The notes under the pieces were generated by a model. That model did not search any database. It was given only the letters and a program-made list of their open reading frames with translations, and was not told the DNA's origin. Both the position numbers and the translations under genes were made by a program. Of a stretch of DNA of 64,000 bases, positions 16,315 to 25,481 are shown one piece after another. Position 1 is the stretch's first letter. Every line of letters begins with the position of its first letter. The stretch is from Duganella sp. SG902 (GTDB taxonomy: Bacteria; Pseudomonadota; Gammaproteobacteria; Burkholderiales; Burkholderiaceae_D), in contig NZ_JABMJK010000021.1 in assembly GCF_013376005.1 (NCBI RefSeq), positions 1 to 64,000 on the forward strand. The letters are read 5' to 3'.

Positions 16315-17145
16315 ATGATCACCAGCCACCGCAACGGCCGCCACATCAGCGTGCTGCTGGCCGCGCGTGGCATCAATCCATTGAGCCGCCTGTTCCAGCG
16401 CGAGCTGGCCGCGCTGCTGGACAAGCTGGAAGCGCAACGCCCGCAGCCGGCCGCCGTGCTGATCGGCTTCGACGCCGGCCCGGCGGACCGCGGCCACGAA
16501 CGCGAACACCTGCTGGCGCTCACGCCGGCGCAAGCCGCCGACTGCATGCACATGCTGGACGCCTACAACGCCCTGCTGCGGCGGCTGGAAAACCTGGCGC
16601 TGCCGGTGACCGCCACCCTCGGCGGCGAAATCAGCGGCCACGCGTTCGGCCTGGCGCTGGCCTGCCACCGCCGCGTCGCCTCGCGGGAGGCGCGCGTCAG
16701 CCTGCCGCAAGTGCTGCACGGCCTGGCCCCGGCCGGCGGCGAAATCGTCCGCAGCGTGCGGCTGGCGGGTCTGCGGGCGGCCATGCCGCTGCTGCTGGAG
16801 GGCGCCGCGCTCAGCGCCGCCCAAGCCCTGCGGGCGGGCCTGCTGCACGCCATCGCCGACGATGAGGTGCAACTGGATCATGTTGTCCTGAACAAAGCAA
16901 CGTTTGCCCGGCCTTGGCAAGCGCGCGGCTACCGCCCGCCCGGCGGCGCGCTGGACAGCGCCCCGGTGCGCGCGCTGTTGCAGACGGCGCCCGCCCGGCT
17001 GAAGTCGCCGGCGGCGGCGGCCGTGCTGTGCGCCATGGTCGAGGGACTGCAAGTCGATTTTGACACCGCGCTCACCATCGAGAGCCGGTATTTTTGTCAA
17101 ACCGCTATCAGTCAGGCGCGGCTAAAAGGCGGTTTTTCATTCTGA
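16315..17145 (+). CDS. Crotonase-fold protein, FadB-like but truncated and degenerate
   Basis: The 276-residue protein aligns with the enoyl-CoA hydratase half of FadB/FadJ-type multifunctional proteins and with the short helix that follows it (the IESRYF motif near the end). It stops where the 3-hydroxyacyl-CoA dehydrogenase half should begin. In crotonases the two catalytic glutamates lie in a P-E-V/I turn and an A-M-E-M-like helix; here these read LPQVLHG and AAMPLLL, so both appear lost. The oxyanion segment TLGGEISGHAFGLALACHRRV is partly kept. ATG 16315 is chosen, with an in-frame GTG at 16309 overlapping the thiolase stop as an alternative. It may be a decaying or repurposed subunit. 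Confidence 0.75.
   Translation: MITSHRNGRHISVLLAARGINPLSRLFQRELAALLDKLEAQRPQPAAVLIGFDAGPADRGHEREHLLALTPAQAADCMHMLDAYNALLRRLENLALPVTATLGGEISGHAFGLALACHRRVASREARVSLPQVLHGLAPAGGEIVRSVRLAGLRAAMPLLLEGAALSAAQALRAGLLHAIADDEVQLDHVVLNKATFARPWQARGYRPPGGALDSAPVRALLQTAPARLKSPAAAAVLCAMVEGLQVDFDTALTIESRYFCQTAISQARLKGGFSF
17099..17138 (+). terminator. Possible terminator overlapping the crotonase 3' end
   Basis: AAACCGC (17099-17105) can pair with GCGGTTT (17129-17135), followed by a run of T. The loop is long (23 nt) and the structure lies inside the last codons of the gene, so the call is weak. Confidence 0.3.
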
Positions 17146-17308
17146 AGGGAGGTTTTTTTATCGATCTCAAGAGATTTCTCAAAAAGTCGCTGTAAAGTTG
17201 TCTTTTTTCATGCTATTCGCTTCTCATCAGTGATACATTCCGTTATGGTTTTGCAAGATTCCCGCGCCTGATTGTTACACCCACAACTTGAAAGAATAGC
17301 TTTTCGCG

Positions 17309-19030
17309 ATGTCAACCAGCGTTTCATCCCAGCCACGTCATGAATTGGATAACCTCATGGAAGAGGCTGGCGATGTCGTATTCCGGCTCAATCAACTTGG
17401 CCAGCTGCTGTTCGCCAGCCGCCGCGCCGCCGCGCGCATCGCCGCCAGCGCGCCGCTGGCCGGCGGCGCGCTGGTCAAGCTGGTCAGCGACGGCGACCAG
17501 GCGCCGCTGGCCGCCGCGCTGGCCGAGGTGATCGAATCGCGCAACCCCAAGCTGCTGGAAGTGCGCATCAAGACCCCCGACATCGAAATCTGGCACGAGC
17601 TGCGCATCTCGGCCTTCGACAACGCCGAGGGCGTGCCGGAGCTGCTGGTGGTGGGCCGCGACATGACCGTGCAGCACGCCACCGAGGAGCGGCTGCGCCA
17701 CATGGCCACCCACGACGCGCTGACCGAGCTGCCCAACCGGCTGCTGCTGTCCGACCGCATGCGCATGGTGATCGCCAACGCGCGCCGCTCGGGCCAGGGC
17801 TTCTCGGTGGCGAATATCGGCCTGGACGGCTTCAAGAAGGTCAACGACGGCCTCGGCCACCCGGTCGGCGACGCCCTGCTGCGCATGGCCGCCCAGCGCC
17901 TGCGCAAGACCCTGCGCGACAGCGACACCCTGGCCCGGGTCGGCGGCGACGAGTTCGTCGCCATCCTGCCGGGCACCGCGACCGAGGCGCAGATCAAGCT
18001 GGTCACCGGCCGCCTGATCGCCACCCTGCAGTCGCCGTTCGAGATCGACAGCCACACGATCTACGTCGGCGCCTCGGTCGGGGTGTCGGTCTACCCGCAG
18101 CACGCGGAGGACGAGATCCGCCTGCTGGCGCTGGCCGACGCCGCCATGTCGCGCGCCAAGGAAACCGGCAAGGCGCGCGCGCTGGTCTACAGCCCGGCGC
18201 TGGCCGGCCCGCCGCAGCACGACATCTCGCTCGAGGCGGCCATGTTCCAGGCCGTGCGCGAGGGCGAGTTCCAGCTCTACTACCAGCCCATCGTCGACGC
18301 CCAGACGCGCGAGATCCAGGGCTTCGAGACGCTGATGCGCTGGAAGCATCCGACGCTGGGCATGGTGCCGCCGGCGCGCTTCATCCCGATCGCCGAGACC
18401 AATGGCCTGATCAACCTGCTGGGCGCGTGGGCGCTCAAGGCCGCCTGCGTGCAACTGAAACAATTTGAAGAAGTTGCCAAGCGCAGCCTGTACATCTCTG
18501 TTAATATCAGCCCGCGACAATTCCGCAATGATAAATTCTTGGATGTGCTGGACGACGCGATCGCGTTCTCCGGCCTGCTTGGTGAGCAATTGGTTTTAGA
18601 AATCACAGAAGGCACGCTGATGATCGACCCGGTGCATGCCGAGTCCATCCTGTCCAAAATGGCCGAGCGCAACGCCCGCATCGCGATTGACGATTTCGGC
18701 ACCGGTTATTCCTCGCTGGCCTACCTCAAGCGCTTCCCGATCTCGGTGCTGAAAATCGACCGCACCTTCATCCGCGACCTGCCCGGCTCGCAGAAGGACG
18801 GCGCCATCTGCAACGCCGTGCTGGACCTGGCCAAGCACCTCGACCTGTCGGTGGTGGCGGAAGGCGTGGAGACCGAGGAGCAGCTGCAATACCTGCAGGT
18901 GCGCGGCTGCCAGTACATCCAGGGCTACCTGACCGGCAAGCCGATGGCGGCCAACGTGGCGCTGGCGGCGCTCAAGGAAAGCATCCATGCCAAGCTGGTG
19001 CCGGCGGAATTCCGGCAGGTGGCGCAATGA
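17309..19030 (+). CDS. PAS-like/GGDEF/EAL c-di-GMP protein
   Basis: The 573-residue cytosolic protein has a PAS-like N-terminal domain (about 12-125), a GGDEF domain (about 130-290) and an EAL domain (about 305-555). The EAL domain keeps the catalytic set: ETLMRW in the EAL position, NISPRQF, LEITEG, IDDFGTGYSSL, KIDR and AEGVE, so it should hydrolyse c-di-GMP. The GGDEF loop VGGDEF and the RDSD inhibitory site are intact. However, the metal-binding Asp before the LDGF motif is glycine (NIGLDGFKKVND), so cyclase activity is doubtful. The stop codon overlaps the ATG of the HDOD gene. Confidence 0.93.
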   Translation: MSTSVSSQPRHELDNLMEEAGDVVFRLNQLGQLLFASRRAAARIAASAPLAGGALVKLVSDGDQAPLAAALAEVIESRNPKLLEVRIKTPDIEIWHELRISAFDNAEGVPELLVVGRDMTVQHATEERLRHMATHDALTELPNRLLLSDRMRMVIANARRSGQGFSVANIGLDGFKKVNDGLGHPVGDALLRMAAQRLRKTLRDSDTLARVGGDEFVAILPGTATEAQIKLVTGRLIATLQSPFEIDSHTIYVGASVGVSVYPQHAEDEIRLLALADAAMSRAKETGKARALVYSPALAGPPQHDISLEAAMFQAVREGEFQLYYQPIVDAQTREIQGFETLMRWKHPTLGMVPPARFIPIAETNGLINLLGAWALKAACVQLKQFEEVAKRSLYISVNISPRQFRNDKFLDVLDDAIAFSGLLGEQLVLEITEGTLMIDPVHAESILSKMAERNARIAIDDFGTGYSSLAYLKRFPISVLKIDRTFIRDLPGSQKDGAICNAVLDLAKHLDLSVVAEGVETEEQLQYLQVRGCQYIQGYLTGKPMAANVALAALKESIHAKLVPAEFRQVAQ

Positions 19031-20523
19031 TCGCCAGCTACAAGGCCGCCACCGCGCTCGGCAACAAGACCCTGAGCGAGCTCGGCGACTGCACCCGCCG
19101 CCGCGGCGACATGCCCGGCTTCGCCAAGGCCATCACCGCCATCCTCGGCGCCATGCGCGGCGAGGACGAGCAGGAATTCAACATGACGCGCACCGTGCTG
19201 TCCGACCCGGTGCTGACGCAGAAGGTGCTGCGGCTGGCCAACAGCGGCATGTACTCGGCCTTCGGCCAGCACGTGAACACGGTGTCGAAAGCGGTGCTGG
19301 TGCTGGGCACGGAAGCCATCGGCCACCTGGCGCTGGGCCTGAAACTGATCGAGGAGCTGGCCGCCACCTCGACCGACACCACCATCGCCCACATCGAGAT
19401 GGAAAAGGCGGTGCTGGCCGGGATCGTGGCGCAGCAGATCGCCTACACCGCCGAAAGCCGCCATGGCGAGGAGGCCGTGGTGTGCTCGATGCTGCACACG
19501 CTGGGCCGCATGATGCTGACCTTCTACATGCCGGAGCGCTGGCACGAGCTGCAGCGCCTGGCCGACCAGAAGGCCTGCACGGTGGAGGACGTCGCGCCGG
19601 AACTGCTGGGCCTGAGCCTGGAGGAAATCGGCCACGCTGCCGCCCTGCACTGGGGCTTGCCATCGTCGCTGCTGAACGGCATGCGCGCGCTGGCGCCGGC
19701 CGAGGCGGGCGCCGAGGTGTCGGCCTCGGACTGGATCGCCGGCCTGTCCACCATGGCCGCCAGCTGCGCCGAATCGCTGTGGCACGACGACGCCGCCGGC
19801 GCCGAAAAAGTGAAACAGCTGACCGAAAGCTACGCCGGCATGCTGGGCGTGGAGCCGGCCAACCTGATGCACGCCATCGAACAAGCCAAGGTGGTGGCGG
19901 CCAACGACCTGACCATCGCCCCGCTGTCGCGTCCCGCCGAGCGCCGCGCCAAGGCGCTGGCCAAGACGCGCCAGCGCGCCGCCGGCAACAAGATCCTGCT
20001 CAGCGGCCTGGCCGACATGCGCGACGTGCTCGACACCGCCAGCCCCGGGCAAATGGTGCAGATCGCGCTGGAGACGGTGTACAAGGGCCTGGACTTCTCG
20101 CGCGCCGTGGCCTTCGTCCGCAACCGCAAGGAAAACACCTACTCGGCCAAGATCAGCTTCGGCGAAGGCACGCGCGAGCTGCTGCCGGGCATGACCTTCG
20201 ACGACGCCTACGAACCGAACGTGTTCCACGCCGCGCTCAACAGCGACCGCGTGATCTTCATCGAAAACTCGCGCGACGCCAAGTTCGCCGCCAAGCTGCC
20301 GTTGTGGTGGAAGTCGTCACTGTCCGAGGCCCGCAGCTTCGTGATCCTGCCGCTGTCCGCCAACGGCCAGCCGGCCGGCTTCCTGTACGGCGACTGGGAC
20401 GACTCCTTCCCGCCGATCTCGCTCAGCGCCACCGAGTTCGCGCTGCTGAACGACATGCGGGCGATGGTGGTGCGCGCGGTGGAGCGCCGCCACGGCATCG
20501 CGCCGGAAGCCGTGACGCGTTAA
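19027..20523 (+). CDS. HDOD-domain signalling protein with GAF-like C terminus
   Basis: The 498-residue protein starts with an HDOD domain (about residues 25-235; LSDPVLTQKVLRLANSG and AVLVLGTEAIGHL are typical). A GAF-like region follows (about 330-490), with ALETVYKGLDFSRAVAFVRN and FVILPLSANGQPAGFLYGD. HDOD proteins are related to HD phosphohydrolases but usually lack the metal ligands and act as signalling scaffolds. It overlaps the GGDEF/EAL gene by four bases, so the pair is co-translated and likely works in the same c-di-GMP circuit. It converges with the MFS gene, again with a four-base overlap. Confidence 0.88.
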   Translation: MIASYKAATALGNKTLSELGDCTRRRGDMPGFAKAITAILGAMRGEDEQEFNMTRTVLSDPVLTQKVLRLANSGMYSAFGQHVNTVSKAVLVLGTEAIGHLALGLKLIEELAATSTDTTIAHIEMEKAVLAGIVAQQIAYTAESRHGEEAVVCSMLHTLGRMMLTFYMPERWHELQRLADQKACTVEDVAPELLGLSLEEIGHAAALHWGLPSSLLNGMRALAPAEAGAEVSASDWIAGLSTMAASCAESLWHDDAAGAEKVKQLTESYAGMLGVEPANLMHAIEQAKVVAANDLTIAPLSRPAERRAKALAKTRQRAAGNKILLSGLADMRDVLDTASPGQMVQIALETVYKGLDFSRAVAFVRNRKENTYSAKISFGEGTRELLPGMTFDDAYEPNVFHAALNSDRVIFIENSRDAKFAAKLPLWWKSSLSEARSFVILPLSANGQPAGFLYGDWDDSFPPISLSATEFALLNDMRAMVVRAVERRHGIAPEAVTR

Positions 20524-21671
20524 TGCCCGTCGCGCCGCTGCCAGCGGAACGACAGCGCGGCGGCCAGCGCCGATAGCAGCACCAGCACCGACGCCACGTA
20601 GTACACCGACTCGGCGCCCGCCCTCTCCCACCACTGCGCCAGGAACAAGCCGCCCAGCGAACCGCCTATGCCGTACGAGATGCTCATGTACAGCGCCTGC
20701 CCGCGCGCCTGCAGCGGCCCGGAGAACCAGCGCTGCAGCGACATCACCGACGACGAGTGATGCAGCGCGAAGGTGGCGGCGTGCATCAGCTGCGCCGCCA
20801 CCAGCAGCCACAGGATGTGCGAGCCGAAGCCGATCATCAGGAAACGCAGCACCGCGATCCCCAGCGCCAGGTACATCATGCGCATCGCGCCCCAGCGCCT
20901 GAACAAGGGCGCCTGGAAATAGAACAGCGCCACCTCGGCCAGCACACCCAGCGACCACATGGCGCCGATCACGGTCTTGCTGTAGCCATTGCGCTCCAGG
21001 TACAGCGAATAGAAGGTGTACAGCGAGGTATGCGCCGACACCATCAGCGCGGTGGAGGCGAAGAAGGCGATCACCTCGCGCCTGCGCAGCAGCGACAACA
21101 GCGGCGGCGGCGGATTTTTATGCGCGCGGCGCGGCACGTCGCGCAGGCGGAACGCCGCCGCGATGGTGGCCACCAGCAGCCCGGCCGCCACCCACGGCAG
21201 CGTGACGATGCCGTGGCGCTCGAGCGCCACCGAGGCCAGCGTCACCGAGACGATAAAGCCGATCGAGCCCCACATGCGGATGCGGCCGTAATGGGTCAGG
21301 TCGCCCTTCATCTCGGACAGCATCAGCGCTTCGCAGATCGGCGCCTGCCCGCTGGTGAACAGGTTGAGGATCACCATCGCCAGCATGAAGTGGCCGAAGG
21401 TGCTGCCGAAGAAGAAGCCCGAGAACCCCACCAGCGCGGCGAAGCCGGCCAGGCGCAGCACCAGCACGCGGCGGTCGTAATGATCGGCGACGTAGCCCCA
21501 GACGTTGGGGCCGACGATGCGCAGCACCTGGATCATCGACATCAGCACGCCGATCTGCGCCACCGTCATGCCCTTGTCGGCAAAGAACAGCGTGGCGTAG
21601 GTCGACCAGGTGCCGGCGTGTGCGTAGTAGCAGAAGAGGAATAAGGCGAAGCTGAAGGCTTGCGCGGGCAC
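20520..21671 (-). CDS. MFS transporter, HcaT-like group
   Basis: The 383-residue inner-membrane protein has about 12 predicted hydrophobic segments. The N-terminal part resembles the 3-phenylpropionate/LacY-like MFS group: FFADKGMTVAQIGVLMS, NVWGYVADHYDRR, and RIRMWGSIGFIVS. The substrate is not known. The start is taken as GTG 21671, the first plausible start after the aroC stop five bases upstream. No ATG fits without losing the first helix, and the ribosome binding site is weak, which suggests translational coupling to aroC. Physiological linkage to aroC is not obvious. Confidence 0.85.
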   Translation of the reverse strand: MPAQAFSFALFLFCYYAHAGTWSTYATLFFADKGMTVAQIGVLMSMIQVLRIVGPNVWGYVADHYDRRVLVLRLAGFAALVGFSGFFFGSTFGHFMLAMVILNLFTSGQAPICEALMLSEMKGDLTHYGRIRMWGSIGFIVSVTLASVALERHGIVTLPWVAAGLLVATIAAAFRLRDVPRRAHKNPPPPLLSLLRRREVIAFFASTALMVSAHTSLYTFYSLYLERNGYSKTVIGAMWSLGVLAEVALFYFQAPLFRRWGAMRMMYLALGIAVLRFLMIGFGSHILWLLVAAQLMHAATFALHHSSSVMSLQRWFSGPLQARGQALYMSISYGIGGSLGGLFLAQWWERAGAESVYYVASVLVLLSALAAALSFRWQRRDGH

Positions 21672-21676
21672 CGCGC

Positions 21677-22795
21677 TTAAACGCCGCCGGCGCCGGCCGG
21701 GGGCGCGATGTTCGGCGTCGCCACGCGCACGTCGCCGCACTGCGCGCGGTGCATCAGCGCGTGATCGATCAGCACCAGGGCCAGCATCGCTTCCGCGATC
21801 GGCGTGGCGCGGATGCCGACGCACGGGTCGTGGCGGCCGAAGGTTTCCACCATCACCGGGTTGCCGTCCTTGTCGATCGACTGGCGCGGCGTGCGGATCG
21901 AGGAGGTCGGCTTGATGGCGATCGACACCGTGATGTCCTGGCCGGTCGACAGGCCGCCCAGCACGCCGCCGGCGTTGTTGCCGACGAAGCCCTGCGGGGT
22001 CAGCGGATCGCCGTGCTCGGTGCCCTTCTGCGCCACCGACTTGAAGCCGGCGCCGATTTCGACGCCCTTGACGGCGTTGATGCCCATCATGGCGTAGGCG
22101 ATGTCGGCGTCCAGCTTGTCGTAGATTGGCTGGCCGAGGCCGACCGGGATGTTCTGCGCCACCACGTCGATGCGGGCGCCGATCGAGTCGCCGGCCTTGC
22201 GCAGCTCGTCCATATAGCTTTCCATGCCGGCGATCACGGCGGCGTCGCCGGTGGCGGCGAAGAACGGGTTGTCCGGCACGTGCTTCCAGTCCTGGAACGG
22301 CACCACGATGTCGCCCAGCTGGCTCATGCAGCCCTTGAACACGGTGCCGTACTGCTGGTGCAACCACTTCTTGGCGATGGCCGCCGCGCCCACCACGGGC
22401 GCCGTCAGGCGCGCCGAGGAGCGGCCGCCGCCGCGCGGATCGCGGACGCCGTATTTATGCCAATAGGTGTAGTCTGCATGACCGGGACGGAAGGTTTCAG
22501 CGATGTTGCCGTAGTCCTTGCTGCGCTGGTCCTCGTTGCGGATCAGCAGCGCGATCGGCGTGCCGGTGGTCACGCCCTGATACACGCCCGACAGGATTTC
22601 CACCGTATCCGATTCCTGGCGCTGGGTCACGTGGCGCGACGTGCCCGGCTTGCGGCGGTCCAGCTCCGGCTGGATGTCCGCTTCCGACAACGGCAATCCC
22701 GGTGGGCAGCCATCGATCACACAACCAATCGCGGGACCGTGCGACTCACCAAAGGTGGTTACAGAAAACAATTTGCCAAAAGTATTACCGGACAT
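21677..22795 (-). CDS. aroC: Chorismate synthase
   Basis: The 372-residue enzyme makes chorismate from EPSP, the last shared step of aromatic amino acid synthesis, and needs reduced FMN. Motifs seen are GESHGPAIGCVIDGCPPG, the arginine-rich RRKPGTSRHVTQRQESD, RPGHADYTYWHKYG, GGGRSSARLT and RHDPCVGIRATPI. ATG 22795 starts the conserved SGNTFGKLFSVTTFGE. A longer in-frame leader is rejected because it is unlike the family. The MFS gene follows on the same strand. The upstream 262 bp are shared with the divergent EAL protein gene. Confidence 0.97.
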   Translation of the reverse strand: MSGNTFGKLFSVTTFGESHGPAIGCVIDGCPPGLPLSEADIQPELDRRKPGTSRHVTQRQESDTVEILSGVYQGVTTGTPIALLIRNEDQRSKDYGNIAETFRPGHADYTYWHKYGVRDPRGGGRSSARLTAPVVGAAAIAKKWLHQQYGTVFKGCMSQLGDIVVPFQDWKHVPDNPFFAATGDAAVIAGMESYMDELRKAGDSIGARIDVVAQNIPVGLGQPIYDKLDADIAYAMMGINAVKGVEIGAGFKSVAQKGTEHGDPLTPQGFVGNNAGGVLGGLSTGQDITVSIAIKPTSSIRTPRQSIDKDGNPVMVETFGRHDPCVGIRATPIAEAMLALVLIDHALMHRAQCGDVRVATPNIAPPAGAGGV

Positions 22796-23057
22796 AGGAA
22801 AAGAATCTTCGGGAAAAAGTGGAAAGTTCCTTATTCTACCAGCCGGCGCCCCCCGCCGTCCCGCCCGCAAAATAATTTCCACACAGCAAGTTCAGCTTGG
22901 TAAAATATCATTCTTTTGATACAAGTATGCTGCAACTTATCCATCGACTTGCACACTGGACACAAGTTGGGCGCAAAGCCGTGGAAAACTGCATTCTTTT
23001 TGACAATCCGCTATATACTTGAACGCAAGAACACCGAGTACTCTGGAGAAGCTACAC

Positions 23058-25319
23058 ATGCCCCCACCGGTCACACCCCTTGAGCAGTCCAAGGATGATC
23101 AAGACGATTTGGTATTCTTAGAAGAGCATCCGGCTGCGCCCGCATCGACGGGCGCCCGCAATGTGTGGCGGGTCATGATCATCGACGACGACGAGGACGT
23201 CCACTCGACCACCACCTTTGCGCTCGGCAACCTGGACATGCAACATCGCCCGCTCGAATTCGTGCACGCGTATTCGGCCGGACAGGCGCGCGAGTTGCTC
23301 AAGCACGAAAGCGAGATCGCCGTCATCCTGCTGGACGTGGTGATGGAGCAGGACGACGCCGGCCTGCACCTGGTGCGCTACATCCGCGAGACGCTCAAGC
23401 TGCACGACGTGCGCATCATCCTGCGCACCGGCCAGCCCGGCTACGCGCCCGAGATCGACGCCATCCGCGATTTCGACATCAACGACTACAAGACCAAGTC
23501 CGAGCTGACCCGCATCAAGCTGTTCACCACGGTGACGGCGGCGATCCGCTCCTACGAGCAGATCCGCAAGATCAACGACAGCCGCCGCGGCCTGAACCAG
23601 ATCGTCCACGCCAGCACCGAGCTGATGACCCTGCACGGCGTGCAAAACTTCGCGGCCGGCGTGCTGGCGCAGATCGGCCACCTGCTGGGCCAGGACGCCA
23701 ACGGCGTGCTGTGCGTGCAGGAATGCCCGGACAGCGGCTGCCACGAGCTGATGGTGATGGCCACCGCCGGCAGCTACCGCCACCTCGACAACATCACCCT
23801 GACCGTGCGCGAGGACCAGCGCATCCACGACGCGCTGGAGGCGGCGCTGGCGCAGCGCCGCAACCTCTACGGCCCGGACTTCGTCACGCTCTACTTCGCC
23901 GGCAAGGCCAGCCGCGACTTCGTCGCCTTCCTGGAGGTGAAGCGCGCGCCGACCGAGATCGACGAGCGCCTGCTGGAAGTGTTCTGCAGCAACGTCGCGG
24001 TCGGGCTGGACAACGTCGAGCTGGTGACCCACCTGCACAACGCGGCCTTCTACGACCAGCTGTCCAAGCTACCCAACCGCACGCGGCTGGTGGAAATCCT
24101 CGACGCCGCCCTCGCCGGTCCGGCGCGCGAGGACGCCACCCTGTCGCTGGTCGACCTCGACCACTTCGCCGAGACCAACGACGCGCTCGGCCACCAGTTC
24201 GGCGACATGCTGCTGGTGGCGGTGGCCGGCCGCCTGCAAACCGAGCTGGGCGGGCAACTGACCGTGGCGCGCATCGGCGGCGACATTTTCTGCGTGCTGG
24301 GCGATTCGGCGCAGGTCAACCCGGGCAACATCCTGGCGCTGTTCCAGCGCCCGTTCAGCATCGACGGCCAGGACGTGCAGCTGTCCGCCACGCTGGGCCT
24401 GGTGCGCCTGAACGAGCACGAGGGCAGCGGCGCCGACGCGCTGAAGGACGCCGACATCGCGCTGAAACGCGCCAAGTCGCAGCAGCGCGCCGGCCACTTC
24501 TACTTCTCGCGCTCGATGGGGGTGGAAATCCGCGAACGGGTGCGCATGATGCACGCGCTGCGCACCGCGTTCGGCCAGAATCAGCTGTTCGTGGTGTACC
24601 AGCCGCAGATCGACCTCAACACCCGCCGCCCGGTCGGCGCCGAGGCGCTGCTGCGCTGGCAGACGCCGGACGGCAAGTTCATCTCGCCGGACCGCTTCAT
24701 CCCGATCGCCGAGTATTCCGGCCTGATCATCGAGCTGGGCGAGTGGGTGATGCGCACCGCCTGCCGCGAGCTGGTCGACCTGCGCGCGGCCGGCCACCAT
24801 GATTTCATGATGTCGATCAACGTTTCGCAGGTGCAGTTCCGCCACCCGCACTTCCTCGACATGCTGCGCAAGGCGCTGGAGGACACCGGCGCGCCGCCGC
24901 AGAACATCGAGCTGGAAATCACCGAATCGATGGCCATGGAAGAGCCGGACCTGCTGATCAAGATGCTGGGCCAGATCAAGCAGACCGGCGTCAGCATCGC
25001 CATCGACGACTTCGGCACCGGCTTCTCCTCGCTGTCCTACCTGCAGCGCCTGCAGATCGACCGGCTGAAGATCGACCGCGCCTTCGTCACCGAAATCACC
25101 GGCTCGGCGCGCGGCAGCAGCATCGCCGAGATGGTGATCCAGCTGGGCCGCAACCTCGGCCTGGCGGTGATCGCCGAGGGTGTGGAGGACGAGCGCCAGG
25201 CGCAAATCCTGCAATCGCTGGGCTGCCCGCTGGCCCAGGGTTTCCTGTTCGCCCGCCCGATGACCGCCAGCGCCCTCAACGGCTGGCTCAGCGACGACGC
25301 GCTGGAAGGCGCCGCATAA
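23058..25319 (+). CDS. Response regulator: REC, DUF3369, degenerate GGDEF, EAL
   Basis: The 753-residue cytosolic protein has a receiver domain (about 35-160; acidic cluster IIDDDED and phospho-Asp in VILLDVVMEQDD). A DUF3369 domain (about 175-330), a GGDEF-like domain (about 335-480) and an EAL domain (about 495-745) follow. The GGDEF loop reads IGGDIF and the upstream helix FAETND lacks the usual lysine, so diguanylate cyclase activity is unlikely. The EAL domain is complete: AEALLRW, SINVSQVQF, LEITES, IDDFGTGFSSL, KIDR, AEGVED. It is a phospho-regulated c-di-GMP phosphodiesterase in all likelihood. ATG 23058 with GGAGA upstream is preferred to TTG 23019. No histidine kinase is adjacent. 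Confidence 0.93.
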   Translation: MPPPVTPLEQSKDDQDDLVFLEEHPAAPASTGARNVWRVMIIDDDEDVHSTTTFALGNLDMQHRPLEFVHAYSAGQARELLKHESEIAVILLDVVMEQDDAGLHLVRYIRETLKLHDVRIILRTGQPGYAPEIDAIRDFDINDYKTKSELTRIKLFTTVTAAIRSYEQIRKINDSRRGLNQIVHASTELMTLHGVQNFAAGVLAQIGHLLGQDANGVLCVQECPDSGCHELMVMATAGSYRHLDNITLTVREDQRIHDALEAALAQRRNLYGPDFVTLYFAGKASRDFVAFLEVKRAPTEIDERLLEVFCSNVAVGLDNVELVTHLHNAAFYDQLSKLPNRTRLVEILDAALAGPAREDATLSLVDLDHFAETNDALGHQFGDMLLVAVAGRLQTELGGQLTVARIGGDIFCVLGDSAQVNPGNILALFQRPFSIDGQDVQLSATLGLVRLNEHEGSGADALKDADIALKRAKSQQRAGHFYFSRSMGVEIRERVRMMHALRTAFGQNQLFVVYQPQIDLNTRRPVGAEALLRWQTPDGKFISPDRFIPIAEYSGLIIELGEWVMRTACRELVDLRAAGHHDFMMSINVSQVQFRHPHFLDMLRKALEDTGAPPQNIELEITESMAMEEPDLLIKMLGQIKQTGVSIAIDDFGTGFSSLSYLQRLQIDRLKIDRAFVTEITGSARGSSIAEMVIQLGRNLGLAVIAEGVEDERQAQILQSLGCPLAQGFLFARPMTASALNGWLSDDALEGAA

Positions 25320-25343
25320 CCGCCCCCACCCATCCCGAATGTA

Positions 25344-25372
25344 AAGGCCGCGCACGTCGCGGCCTTGCTTTT
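25344..25372 (+). terminator. Intrinsic terminator after the EAL regulator gene
   Basis: A 9-bp GC-rich stem (25344-25352 with 25358-25366) has a 5-nt loop and is followed by GCTTTT. It separates the regulator gene from the RTX gene. Confidence 0.75.
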
Positions 25373-25481
25373 GTAGAGTCTTTCCTCACATTTGTAACAG
25401 AAAGTGAGAAATTAATAGAATCATCACGCTTGTTGCATGGTATCCTCCGTCTGGTTTCATAAAGGTTAAGGGAAATACAAC

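Noticed and set aside
18325..18342. ETL in place of EAL as a sign of an inactive phosphodiesterase
   Set aside because: The catalytic glutamate is kept and all other catalytic residues are present, so inactivity is not supported.
22991..23019. TATACT and TTGACA-like pieces before the REC-EAL gene
   Set aside because: The two boxes are at the wrong spacing for one promoter, so no promoter is claimed.
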